Assembly (NCBI RefSeq): GCF_004923255.1
Contig: NZ_QYRT01000022.1
Location: forward strand, 1 to 59,653
Origin: Subtercola vilae
Lineage (GTDB): Bacteria > Actinomycetota > Actinomycetes > Actinomycetales > Microbacteriaceae
Length of the DNA: 59,653 bases
Reading direction: 5' to 3'
The notes under the pieces: model-generated
What the model was told of the DNA's origin: nothing
The model's input: the letters and a program-made list of their open reading frames with translations, nothing else
The model's database searches: none
Shown here: positions 6,906 through 13,515 of the stretch, piece by piece
Layout: each line of letters begins with the position of its first letter
Position numbering within the stretch: position 1 is the stretch's first letter
Translations under genes and position numbers: made by a program

Positions 6906-7240
6906 CCTTCACCATCGATCTTGGCTTGGATCTGCTCTGCCGTGTACGGCGAGTACCAGTAGTGGGTTGAGGTGATGTGAGCCAACCGTTGCGCGAACGA
7001 CTCCGTTTCAGTCGTCAATACGTCCGCTAACAGACCCACGTATTCATCAAGCCAGAGATTAACCACGTCATTCTTGTTCGTGAAATGCTCCAGCGCGCGC
7101 AGATCGTTTATGGCGTGGCGGATTGCCGCCCGAATCGCGGGCTTCTGAGTGTTCTCGATCTCGAATTCAAGGAGCGCGATTGCTTGATCACATGCTTCGC
7201 GCACATGGATGGACTCAATCGAATTAGGCCGGTCAATCAT
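6878..7240 (-). CDS. Hypothetical protein of minus-strand cassette (120 aa)
   Basis: ATG at 7240 overlaps the stop of the upstream gene (7233), so the two are translated as a pair. The product starts MIDRPNSIESIHVREACDQA and is mostly helical, with a final segment STRSTN encoded by the tRNA remnant, hinting that the original C-terminus was replaced. The longer frame to 7417 overlaps the HTH gene entirely and is not used. No family recognised; by pairing it could be a partner of the HTH protein. Confidence 0.55.
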   Translation of the reverse strand: MIDRPNSIESIHVREACDQAIALLEFEIENTQKPAIRAAIRHAINDLRALEHFTNKNDVVNLWLDEYVGLLADVLTTETESFAQRLAHITSTHYWYSPYTAEQIQAKIDGEGLKSTRSTN

Positions 7241-7463
7241 CAGATTTCCTTCCGCGGTCGGTCGCCCTGGACGCCTTGATTTGATAGATCCTGGAGCGAG
7301 CCATTCCTGTGTGTCGCGCAATCTCCGTGGGCCCGATGCCCTCTTCGATGGCTGCCACGATGGATGCGTCACGGCCCCGAATGTTTGCTTCGATAGCGTT
7401 TTCTGCATCCTTGACATATGCGATCCACGACGTGATGTCCTCTAAGCGAGCAGCCTTCTTCAT
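7233..7463 (-). CDS. HTH regulator of minus-strand cassette (76 aa)
   Basis: ATG at 7463. Residues about 35-65 (VAAIEEGIGPTEIARHTGMA then RSRIYQIK) form a clear helix-turn-helix of the resolvase/sigma-like type. It is divergent from the HAD gene at 7545 with an 81-base gap holding GTCTA repeats, the usual place for an operator. The pair 7463-6878 is the only minus-strand unit inside the early region, so it is a candidate moron or regulator module expressed from the prophage. Confidence 0.65.
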   Translation of the reverse strand: MKKAARLEDITSWIAYVKDAENAIEANIRGRDASIVAAIEEGIGPTEIARHTGMARSRIYQIKASRATDRGRKSDD

Positions 7464-7544
7464 GCGTCTAGTCTAGTGGACAAAGATGTCTATAGTCCAG
7501 TACAATTGACACATGCGAGTTCCCCCCTCGGGTAGAATTAGGTC
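7464..7544. promoter_or_regulatory. Divergent intergenic region with GTCTA repeats
   Basis: The 81-base gap between divergent genes has GTCTAGTCTAG at about 7465-7475 and GTCTATAGTC at 7488-7497, both candidate half-sites for the HTH protein. TTGACA at 7506-7511 and TAGAAT at 7533-7538 point toward the HAD gene, but the 21-base spacer is too long for a normal sigma-70 promoter. Confidence 0.35.
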
Positions 7545-8039
7545 ATGGAAACTAAGCCGCCCGCCGCCATATTTGATGTCGACGGCACGCTGGCCGATGT
7601 CTCCGGGGTGCGCCACTATGTGACCGGCGACCCGCGTAAAAAAGACTTCGAGAAGTTCCACGCGGCCGCATCGTTCGCGCCCGCAAACACTGCTGTTGTT
7701 GCCCTCGCCTCGCAGACGATTAGCGAAGGTTCGACGGTCTTCGTGGTCACGAGTCGCAAAGAACGTTGGCGGTTCCGCACGGCCATGTGGTTGCGCAAAT
7801 GGGATGTGCCACACCACTACCTGATGATGCGCAAAGACGACGACGACCGCAAAGACGTGGAAGTCAAACGCGACATCCTCGCAAGAATCCAAACCCACTT
7901 CGACGTGATACTGGCGGTCGATGACAACCCTAATGTGATCGCATTGTGGGAAGAAAAAGGTATCCCAACGGTCGTGATCCCCGGGTGGGATGCGTCGTTG
8001 AAGAGCGTAAAGCACGCGAACGGACGCAGCGATGACTAA
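7545..8039 (+). CDS. HAD-superfamily phosphatase (PNK 3'-phosphatase-like)
   Basis: 164 residues. The HAD signature is visible: FDVDGTLAD at residues 10-18 (nucleophile Asp 11 and acid/base Asp 13), a TSRKE motif near residue 68 as motif II, Lys residues in the middle and DDNPNVI near residue 127 as motif III/IV. Size and layout match the phosphatase half of T4 polynucleotide kinase, which removes 3'-phosphates in nucleic-acid repair; a deoxynucleotidase role is also possible. The start lacks a strong ribosome site. It overlaps the next gene by eight bases. Confidence 0.7.
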   Translation: METKPPAAIFDVDGTLADVSGVRHYVTGDPRKKDFEKFHAAASFAPANTAVVALASQTISEGSTVFVVTSRKERWRFRTAMWLRKWDVPHHYLMMRKDDDDRKDVEVKRDILARIQTHFDVILAVDDNPNVIALWEEKGIPTVVIPGWDASLKSVKHANGRSDD

Positions 8040-8313
8040 GACCCTTGAACAGAAACTCGTCACCGCTAAGCAACAGCAGGAAGTCACCTTCCAAGAGATG
8101 ATGAACCCGCGCCCATGCCCACTACTTGTGACGACTGAGCAGTCCGGTGCTATCTCTCTGGGATTCTCCGAAGATGTCCGCGCTCAAGGATTGGCAGACT
8201 ACAAGCGACTCATGGGCGACCTTGATTACTGGGATCGCAAAGTAGCCGCGTATGAACAAGCGTTGAAGGAAACGAACGGCGCTCAGTGGAGGCCCGCATG
8301 CCTGAATGTCTGA
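8032..8313 (+). CDS. Hypothetical phage protein (93 aa)
   Basis: ATG at 8032 overlaps the HAD gene end. The N-terminal 30 residues (TLEQKLVTAKQQQEVTFQEM) and the C-terminal part (LADYKRLMGDLDYWDRKVAAY) are helical and Gln/Lys-rich, suggesting a small coiled-coil protein. No known family. Confidence 0.55.
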   Translation: MTKTLEQKLVTAKQQQEVTFQEMMNPRPCPLLVTTEQSGAISLGFSEDVRAQGLADYKRLMGDLDYWDRKVAAYEQALKETNGAQWRPACLNV

Positions 8314-8618
8314 GTGATGTCGACGGCACAACGGATGCACAGGAAGCGCCTACCGGGAATCCTTGGGCGGGCCTGATCTCGCTCGTCCCTGTCAGTTGGG
8401 GTGACCGATACGAAACGGTGACCGCTCCGCGCTCTGCTGAGTGGATTGCGGCCCGTAACGCGTTCAAGCTGAAGTGGGATCTGGTGCTCGAAGAAGGTCT
8501 CGAAAACGATTATCTGTACGACGACTATAACGGCACATACGTGAACGATTCCGACGTGGTTGTCGTATCGTCAACGCGAATCGAAGCGCAGAACACCTCC
8601 AAAGCGAAGCATGAGTAG
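8298..8618 (+). CDS. Hypothetical phage protein (106 aa)
   Basis: ATG at 8298 with TGGAGG at 8287-8292; a GTG at 8286 would lie on the ribosome site. The product is acidic with an aromatic centre (NDYLYDDYNGTYVNDSD). No recognised domain. It overlaps the previous gene by 16 bases. Confidence 0.55.
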   Translation: MPECLSDVDGTTDAQEAPTGNPWAGLISLVPVSWGDRYETVTAPRSAEWIAARNAFKLKWDLVLEEGLENDYLYDDYNGTYVNDSDVVVVSSTRIEAQNTSKAKHE

Positions 8619-8629
8619 AGCGGGAACCG

Positions 8630-8869
8630 ATGAGAACCCGCCACGCCAAGCAAATCCGCGACGGAATCATCGCAGCACGTAAGGACATCTGGGCCACAGG
8701 CATTCACCGGAACATTGATGTGCCGTTGACTGCGAAGGCTTACACAAGAACGCGGGCAGCAACTCGGCGGGACGCGCTTGAGGCACTGGTGGCCTTACAC
8801 AACGCCGGACTCGTGCCCCGCGATCAGGTGCGCTCCATGATGGGCGGCATTCGCGGAGGGCACCGGTAA
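8630..8869 (+). CDS. Hypothetical basic phage protein (79 aa)
   Basis: ATG at 8630 follows GAGCGGG. The protein is rich in Arg/Ala helices (MRTRHAKQIRDGIIAARKD and AATRRDALEALVALHNAG), consistent with nucleic-acid binding, but no family is recognised. Its TAA overlaps the next ATG. Confidence 0.5.
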   Translation: MRTRHAKQIRDGIIAARKDIWATGIHRNIDVPLTAKAYTRTRAATRRDALEALVALHNAGLVPRDQVRSMMGGIRGGHR

Positions 8870-8988
8870 TGACATGCCCACGCTGCACCAAACATCACCT
8901 CACCGTTGAGGTTCCCGAGCAGCAAGACCCGTGCGACGACCAGTGCGTGTGCTGCGGCCTGAACATCCACGAACGCACCTACGCTTGA
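8869..8988 (+). CDS. Small zinc-ribbon protein (39 aa)
   Basis: ATG at 8869 overlaps the previous TAA. The 39 residues include CPRC near the start and CDDQCVCCGL near the end, a compact four-Cys ribbon. Same type as other Cys-rich peptides in this early region. Confidence 0.6.
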   Translation: MTCPRCTKHHLTVEVPEQQDPCDDQCVCCGLNIHERTYA

Positions 8989-8999
8989 CCGTCGACGGT
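8988..8999. promoter_or_regulatory. Perfect 12-base palindrome
   Basis: ACCGTCGACGGT overlaps the last base of the preceding stop codon and lies about 90 bases before the next gene cluster at 9091. It could be an operator; it is too short and not followed by T residues to be a terminator. Confidence 0.35.
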
Positions 9000-9054
9000 A
9001 GTGCAAAATGGTTCCCTCTCCCGAGCGAAGTCATAAAACGGGAGGCACCACGTT

Positions 9055-9078
9055 ATGACTAACTCCATCACCACGTAG
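9055..9078 (+). CDS. Possible seven-codon leader peptide
   Basis: ATG at 9055 has a strong GGGAGG site (about 9040-9045) and encodes MTNSITT before TAG at 9076-9078. The stop codon overlaps an AGAGGAAAA site for the next gene at 9091, so the minicistron could deliver ribosomes to it. Evidence is limited to the signals. Confidence 0.3.
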   Translation: MTNSITT

Positions 9079-9090
9079 AGGAAAACCACC

Positions 9091-9315
9091 ATGCCGAAGT
9101 ACAAAATCCTGCACGCAAACCTCACCGCCGTGCCCGTGATTGGTGCCGTCATGAGAGCAGACGCCCGCGAACCTCTGTCGGAAGAAGTCGAAGCCGACTA
9201 CTTCTCGCTCGAAGACGGATGGGTTTACTTCAAAACTACCGACCGCACGATATGCCTCGCGCTCCCCGAATACCACGTCGCATCCATACGCAGGGTAGAA
9301 ACGCCAGCGGCGTGA
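9091..9315 (+). CDS. Hypothetical phage protein (74 aa)
   Basis: ATG at 9091 follows AGAGGAAAA. The sequence starts MPKYKILHANLTAVPVIGAV and alternates strand-like segments (FSLEDGWVYFKTTDRTICLA), suggesting a small beta-sheet protein. No family recognised. The stop overlaps the following GTG. Confidence 0.55.
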   Translation: MPKYKILHANLTAVPVIGAVMRADAREPLSEEVEADYFSLEDGWVYFKTTDRTICLALPEYHVASIRRVETPAA

Positions 9316-9446
9316 CAGACGAAGATCAATGCCCAGACTCATTTGACTATGGCGGACAGTATCACTGCTCATGTTTCTACGACGGTGACACCTACTGCTG
9401 CTACTGCGGCGAACCAGCCGACGACTCCGGCGAACAAGCTGCTTAG
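9312..9446 (+). CDS. Small Cys-rich protein (44 aa)
   Basis: GTG at 9312 overlaps the previous TGA. The product has CSC and CCYC within YHCSCFYDGDTYCCYCGE, five cysteines suitable for one zinc site. No ribosome site is visible, so expression probably depends on coupling. Confidence 0.5.
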   Translation: MTDEDQCPDSFDYGGQYHCSCFYDGDTYCCYCGEPADDSGEQAA

Positions 9447-9478
9447 ACGTCATTCGGGGGCAAGTGATTGCTGTTTGC

Positions 9479-9766
9479 ATGAGTTACCACAAAGCGGGAA
9501 AAGTACGGTGGGAGACATGAAACCTCAAACCTCAAACGTCCTACAACGCCATAAGCGACCTGCATGAACGCCGACGCATAATCACGGCAGCCTACGCTGA
9601 AGAAGCCGCAGAGCTGCGAGAGGCACAAGCAGACCCCAAAGCCGAGGACATCGAATACCTTGCCCAGTCAGTCGCGCGCCTCGAAGCCCTCATCAACGAG
9701 TACACGTCAGCGATCGACCTACTGAGCAAAGCGGGAGAGGCGAAACCATGGACCCCGAGTACCTGA
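9479..9766 (+). pseudogene. Helical phage protein gene with in-frame TGA
   Basis: ATG at 9479 (or GTG 9464) gives MSYHKAGKVRWET, then TGA at 9518-9520, then the same frame continues for more than 80 codons as a good helical protein (SDLHERRRIITAAYAEEAAE; later IEYLAQSVARLEALINEYTS) to TGA at 9764-9766. No ATG, GTG or TTG exists downstream of the internal TGA in this frame, so the second part cannot start on its own. As at 5234, either a nonsense mutation or UGA reading (Trp would give RWETW) is needed. The end overlaps the next ATG at 9748. Confidence 0.55.
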
Positions 9767-9957
9767 TGCGGCTCTTCGCGGCGCAGACCACCGAGCGCCT
9801 GGACAAACTTGAACGTCAGGTAGAGCAACTCTTGGTCGCCCTCGATAAGGCACGGGTCGAGCAGAGCGCCTACGAGTTACGTCGCGAAGAACTCATCACT
9901 GAGTACATAGTGGCCCTGACTCCACGAAGCAAGGCGGGTAAGGCGAAGCCCCAGTGA
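9748..9957 (+). CDS. Coiled-coil phage protein (69 aa)
   Basis: ATG at 9748 follows GGGAGAGG. Residues 14-40 (TTERLDKLERQVEQLLVAL) show heptad spacing of Leu/Val, so a short coiled coil is likely; the C-terminus is basic. Overlaps the next GTG. Function unknown. Confidence 0.55.
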   Translation: MDPEYLMRLFAAQTTERLDKLERQVEQLLVALDKARVEQSAYELRREELITEYIVALTPRSKAGKAKPQ

Positions 9958-10166
9958 CAGAGACCAAGAGTAAACCGATGACCATACCCACCACACAGGT
10001 AGAGGAAGCGCTCGACGTACTAGAGATCGACTGGCGTGAAGGGCTCATCAGATCAGTGACGATCAAAGCCAAGACGATGACCGTCGAACACTTCGTCACA
10101 TTCGCACAAGGAACAGAACCCGCAACAACCCGAACCGAAACTTACGACCTTACCTGGACTGAGTGA
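9954..10166 (+). CDS. Hypothetical phage protein (70 aa)
   Basis: GTG at 9954 overlaps the previous TGA. The sequence VEEALDVLEIDWREGLIRSV followed by repeated Thr-rich strands suggests a small alpha-beta protein. No domain recognised. It is the last gene of the array before the packaging region; 10167-10218 hold no gene. Confidence 0.5.
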   Translation: MTETKSKPMTIPTTQVEEALDVLEIDWREGLIRSVTIKAKTMTVEHFVTFAQGTEPATTRTETYDLTWTE

Positions 10167-10218
10167 CCTCAAACCTTGGCGACGCGCCTCGACTAGCAAT
10201 GATTGGGGTTGAGCCATA

Positions 10219-10770
10219 GTGCAGTGTTCCACCATCAAGAAGGATGCTCACCGTTGCGGTCGTAACGCGATCAAGGGCGGCACGGTCTGTTACACCCACG
10301 GCGGGGCTAGTGGTCACGTGAAGGCGAAGGCTGCTGTCCGGTATGAAGTGTCACAGTGGGTCATCGGTGACGCTGTGGATGATCCTGGCGAGGTTCTGTT
10401 GCAGCTGCTCACTCAGTCTCGTCGTCGTCTTCTGATGCTCTCTGAGGCTTTAGAGAAGGCCGTCGAGGAGGCGTCTATTGCTGAGGCGATGGTTGGTGAT
10501 GCGTTCGGTGAGTTCGGCAAGGTCGGTGAGTACATTCGTGGGCTTGCGATGTTGGAGGCGCAGGAGCGTGACCGGGCTACGAACATGGCCGCGAAGGCTG
10601 TGGCTGCTGGTTTGGCTGAGCGACAGACTCGTGTGGCTGAGGGTCAGGGTGTGTTGCTGGCGAGTTTGTTGAAGGCGATCCTGTCGGATCCTCGTCTGAT
10701 GTTGTCGGAGTCTCAGCAGGCGATGGTGATTCCGGTGATGCGTGAGCAGATGGTGTTGGCTGCGAAGTAG
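10219..10770 (+). CDS. HGG-motif protein, candidate small terminase
   Basis: GTG at 10219, 183 residues. The N-terminus (CSTIKKDAHRCGRNAIKGG, then VCYTHGGASGHVKAKA) is the Cys/His HGG module seen in many actinophage proteins directly upstream of terminase genes; the rest is helical and could oligomerise. Such proteins are commonly assigned as small terminase subunits, which recognise packaging sites on phage DNA. Here a recombinase gene and a tRNA separate it from the large subunit, so the assignment is tentative. Confidence 0.55.
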   Translation: MQCSTIKKDAHRCGRNAIKGGTVCYTHGGASGHVKAKAAVRYEVSQWVIGDAVDDPGEVLLQLLTQSRRRLLMLSEALEKAVEEASIAEAMVGDAFGEFGKVGEYIRGLAMLEAQERDRATNMAAKAVAAGLAERQTRVAEGQGVLLASLLKAILSDPRLMLSESQQAMVIPVMREQMVLAAK

Positions 10771-10876
10771 TGTCATCAAACGAACGTTTCGGACAGGTGA
10801 CTTTGAGTGTCGCCCATAGCTCGGTATCTGTTCTCTAACTCGTGTTACGTATCTATGGCTATATAGTCCCGTTTGC

Positions 10877-10891
10877 GATACTGTCACTTTC
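10877..10891 (+). promoter_or_regulatory. -10 box for leaderless recombinase transcript
   Basis: GATACT at 10877-10882 ends nine bases before the ATG at 10892, and there is no ribosome site in between. Transcription would start at or within a few bases of the ATG, the leaderless pattern common in actinobacteria. No good -35 box is present. Confidence 0.45.
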
Positions 10892-11473
10892 ATGGCACTC
10901 ATTGGCTACGGCCGCGTATCAACAGCAGACCAACACCTTGACATCCAGGAGAAGCAACTCCTCACCGCAGGGTGCGAACGCATCTACATGGAGAAACTCT
11001 CGGGCACACTCGCTAGCCGACCAGAGCTCGACCGGGCGCTAGATCATTTGCGCGCCGGTGACATTCTGGTAATTACCCGCCTTGATCGTCTTGGGCGTTC
11101 CGTCAAGAATCTCATCGACATTTCGGAGAGATTACGTCAGGGCGATATTGCGCTCAGAGTTGTCGAGCAGGGTATCGACTCGACTACCAGCGAAGGCCGG
11201 ATGTTTTTCCACATGCTGGCTGCTGTTGCCGAGTTCGAGCATGATCTGATCGTCGCTAGGACTAAGGACGGCCTTGAGGCAGCTCGTGCACGCGGCATGA
11301 AGGGCGGCAGGAAGCCGAAGCTGACACAGACGGGCATACAGCAGGCTAGGGCGATGTATGACGCCGTCGACGAGCGTGGCAAGCGCCTACACACCGTGCA
11401 AGCCATAGCGGACACCCTGCGGGTATCCCGTGGCGTTATCTACCGCGTGCTCAGCGAAGATGTGGTTGCCTAG
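10892..11473 (+). CDS. Resolvase/invertase-type serine recombinase
   Basis: 193 residues. The catalytic domain has YGRVSTADQ with Ser 10 as nucleophile, the Arg-rich RLDRLGRSVKNL motif, and the long E-helix region (EGRMFFHMLAAVAEFEHDLI). The C-terminal 45 residues hold a Hin-type helix-turn-helix (VQAIADTLRVSRGVIYRVL). Members cut two short sites and resolve or invert the DNA between them. It is too small to be a large serine integrase. It has its own promoter and is followed by an inverted repeat. It may be an independent element, a dimer resolver, or act on sites inside the prophage. Confidence 0.85.
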   Translation: MALIGYGRVSTADQHLDIQEKQLLTAGCERIYMEKLSGTLASRPELDRALDHLRAGDILVITRLDRLGRSVKNLIDISERLRQGDIALRVVEQGIDSTTSEGRMFFHMLAAVAEFEHDLIVARTKDGLEAARARGMKGGRKPKLTQTGIQQARAMYDAVDERGKRLHTVQAIADTLRVSRGVIYRVLSEDVVA

Positions 11474-11509
11474 CCGCGCGGTGCGCTAACAACACACACG
11501 AAAGAACTC

Positions 11510-11542
11510 AGACCCGGCCATGCATCGCTGCTAGCCGGGTCT
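11510..11542. terminator. Inverted repeat after recombinase gene
   Basis: AGACCCGGC at 11510-11518 pairs with GCCGGGTCT at 11534-11542 around a 15-base loop, with flanking CGAA/TTCG. It lies 37 bases after the recombinase stop and most likely ends that transcript, although no T-run follows; a recombination site is an alternative. Confidence 0.55.
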
Positions 11543-11822
11543 TTCGCATGCCCCGAGGCGCACACTCAGCATCTCAACTTTCCCCCAAACGCACGCCCGC
11601 CCGCCCGCCTTACCCCTCTAGTAGCCCCCCAGTTTTTGGTTGGGTGTGCACCGTTTTTCTGTTTGCACCGTTGTTGGCGGTGTGTGTTGGGGGCTGGTGT
11701 GCCTCTGGTTGCCCTTGTATGCCACCGTGTGCGCGTTTTCTCCCCGGTTTGGCATGTATGTATGTTCGAGTGTTTCTGTGGCGTTAGAGGGCTAGTTTCG
11801 TAGGTTTGTTCGTGTTGCGTTT
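11543..11822. other. Noncoding region before terminase, possible cos/pac site
   Basis: About 280 bases without a supportable gene: first a C-rich part with CGCCCGCCCGCC, then a T/G-rich part with TGCACCGTT repeated at 11647 and 11664. Placement just upstream of the large terminase is typical for the packaging start site. No end sequence can be read from a prophage, so this is inference. Confidence 0.35.
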
Positions 11823-11895
11823 TGGCGTGTAGCTCAGTTGGTAGAGCGCGTGGCTGTTAACCACGATGTCGCGGGTTCGAGTCCGGCCATGCCAG
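11823..11895 (+). tRNA. tRNA-Asn (anticodon GTT), phage-encoded
   Basis: Cloverleaf: acceptor TGGCGTG (11823-11829) with CATGCCA (11888-11894, one G-U), D stem GCTC/GAGC, anticodon stem CGTGG/CCACG with loop CTGTTAA, T stem GCGGG/CCGGC with loop TTCGAGT, discriminator G at 11895. The central T-stem pair is a G-G mismatch. Encoded CCA is absent (CAA follows). A 23-base part is duplicated in the remnant at 6875-6897. Confidence 0.85.
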
Positions 11896-11940
11896 CAAAA
11901 ATATTTTCGAACGCTCACGCGTTTTGCAGAGGGGTTACTG

Positions 11941-13512
11941 ATGCCGGATGCTCCCGCGTTCTCTGCCGCCGATTTGCGGGCGTTTGATGCCGCGATGGCG
12001 AAGCTTGAACCGAAGAAGCGGTACGACCGGCCCGGCGATTTGGCTGCCGCGATTGACCCGAAGACTGTTGAGACGGCTGCTTTGCGGGTTGTCGATGCGG
12101 CGCTCGTAGAGGCGTGGAATACCTCCGATGCGCGGCTGATCATTTCCATGCCTCCCCAGGAGGGTAAGAGTCAGCGAGTCACGAAGACTAGTGTGCTGTG
12201 GGCTCTCATCAACGACCCTGAGCGTCGTGTTGCGATTGCTTCATACTCGGAGCCGCTTGCTGTGGGTTTCGGTCGCGACATCCGTAACTGGATTGCAGCA
12301 AATTCGGGCGATGAGGGTTCCCTAGATTTGGGGTTGCGTGTCGCTCACGACAATGGTGCTGCGTCGCGTTGGACTTTGAAGGGTCACAAGGGCGGTGTGA
12401 TCTCGGTTGGTTTGCGCGGTGGTCTGACCGGCAAGCCGGTCGATGCGCTGATCATCGATGACCCGGTTTCGAACGCAGAACAGGCCGATTCGCAGTATTA
12501 CCGCGATCAGGCGTGGGGGTGGTGGCAGTCTGTCGCTGGTACACGACTTGCACCTGGTGCGCCTGTGATTCTGATTCTCACGCGCTGGCATGAGGATGAC
12601 CTTGCTGGGCGTCTGCTTGCTGCTGAGGATGGGCACTTGTGGAAAGTGGTGAACATTCCCGCTTTGGCTGATCATGACCCCGATTTGGGTCAGACCGATC
12701 CGTTGGGCCGCAAGCCGGGTGAGTGGTTGAAGTCTGCTCGTGGGCGCACGGATGCCCAGTGGCAGGCTATCCGCGTTCGTTCCGGTTCTCGTGTGTTCGC
12801 CTCCCTATATCAGGGTCGCCCAGCACCGGATACGGGCAACATTTGGTTGCGCGGTTGGTGGCAGCGGTACGACGCCAAGATTTGGTCTCAGGATGAGGTC
12901 ACGGGCGCATTCAATGTTGTGTGTGACGAGATGATCATGTCGTGGGATATGACCTTCAAGGACACGAAGGGGTCTGACTTTGTTGTCGGTCAGGTGTGGG
13001 CTCGCCGCGGCGCTGAGGTGTACCTCGTAGATCAAGTGCATAAGCGGATGTCGTTCACGGCGACGTTGAAGGCTTTCCAAGATTTGGTCGCGAAGTGGCC
13101 GCAGGCGACGGTGAAGCTTGTTGAGGATAAGGCGAACGGTTCCGCCGTCATTTCGACGTTGCGGTCGAAGATTCCCGGCATTGTTCCGGTGAACCCGACC
13201 GAATCGAAGCTGTCGCGTGCTAACGCTGTTGCCCCGTACATCGAGGCGGGGAACGTTTTTGTTCCGTCATCGAAGCTTCGTTCGTGGGGTGACGGGTTCG
13301 TGGATGAGTGTGCTGCGTTCCCGAACGGTGCCCATGACGATCAGGTGGATGGCACATCGCAGGCTTTGGCACGACTGTTTGTTGCTAAGGGCGGCTCTGG
13401 TGTCGTGTTTCTGTCCGCGTGGAAAGCTGCTGCGGAAAAAAACCACATTGTTGTTCCCGAGAACGCGCGCAATTGGCGTGCGACTGTCATTGAAATGAAA
13501 TCGCGGAGGTAA
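11941..13512 (+). CDS. terL: Terminase large subunit
   Basis: The packaging motor ATPase/nuclease. Walker A is PPQEGKS at residues 71-77 and Walker B LIIDDP around 170-175, followed by an SNAEQ coupling motif. The C-terminal RNase H-like nuclease has three acidic clusters: SWDMTF (Asp 336), LVEDKANG (Glu 395/Asp 396) and HDDQVD (465-470). The protein is 523 residues, normal for siphophages. ATG 11941 is chosen (AGAGGGG upstream); the open frame extends back over the tRNA-Asn and cannot be used. The portal gene follows after 3 bases, so late genes form one operon. Confidence 0.95.
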   Translation: MPDAPAFSAADLRAFDAAMAKLEPKKRYDRPGDLAAAIDPKTVETAALRVVDAALVEAWNTSDARLIISMPPQEGKSQRVTKTSVLWALINDPERRVAIASYSEPLAVGFGRDIRNWIAANSGDEGSLDLGLRVAHDNGAASRWTLKGHKGGVISVGLRGGLTGKPVDALIIDDPVSNAEQADSQYYRDQAWGWWQSVAGTRLAPGAPVILILTRWHEDDLAGRLLAAEDGHLWKVVNIPALADHDPDLGQTDPLGRKPGEWLKSARGRTDAQWQAIRVRSGSRVFASLYQGRPAPDTGNIWLRGWWQRYDAKIWSQDEVTGAFNVVCDEMIMSWDMTFKDTKGSDFVVGQVWARRGAEVYLVDQVHKRMSFTATLKAFQDLVAKWPQATVKLVEDKANGSAVISTLRSKIPGIVPVNPTESKLSRANAVAPYIEAGNVFVPSSKLRSWGDGFVDECAAFPNGAHDDQVDGTSQALARLFVAKGGSGVVFLSAWKAAAEKNHIVVPENARNWRATVIEMKSRR

Positions 13513-13515
13513 CAC

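Noticed and set aside
7506-7538. TTGACA...TAGAAT promoter
   Set aside because: The 21-base spacer is too long for sigma-70; kept only as a weak note in the intergenic feature.
10892-11473. Serine recombinase as the phage integrase
   Set aside because: Only 193 residues with a Hin-type HTH; large serine integrases have a long C-terminal zinc region that is absent here.
11866-11940. Upstream extension of the terminase frame
   Set aside because: It would overlap tRNA-Asn; ATG 11941 has a suitable site and the protein starts naturally there.
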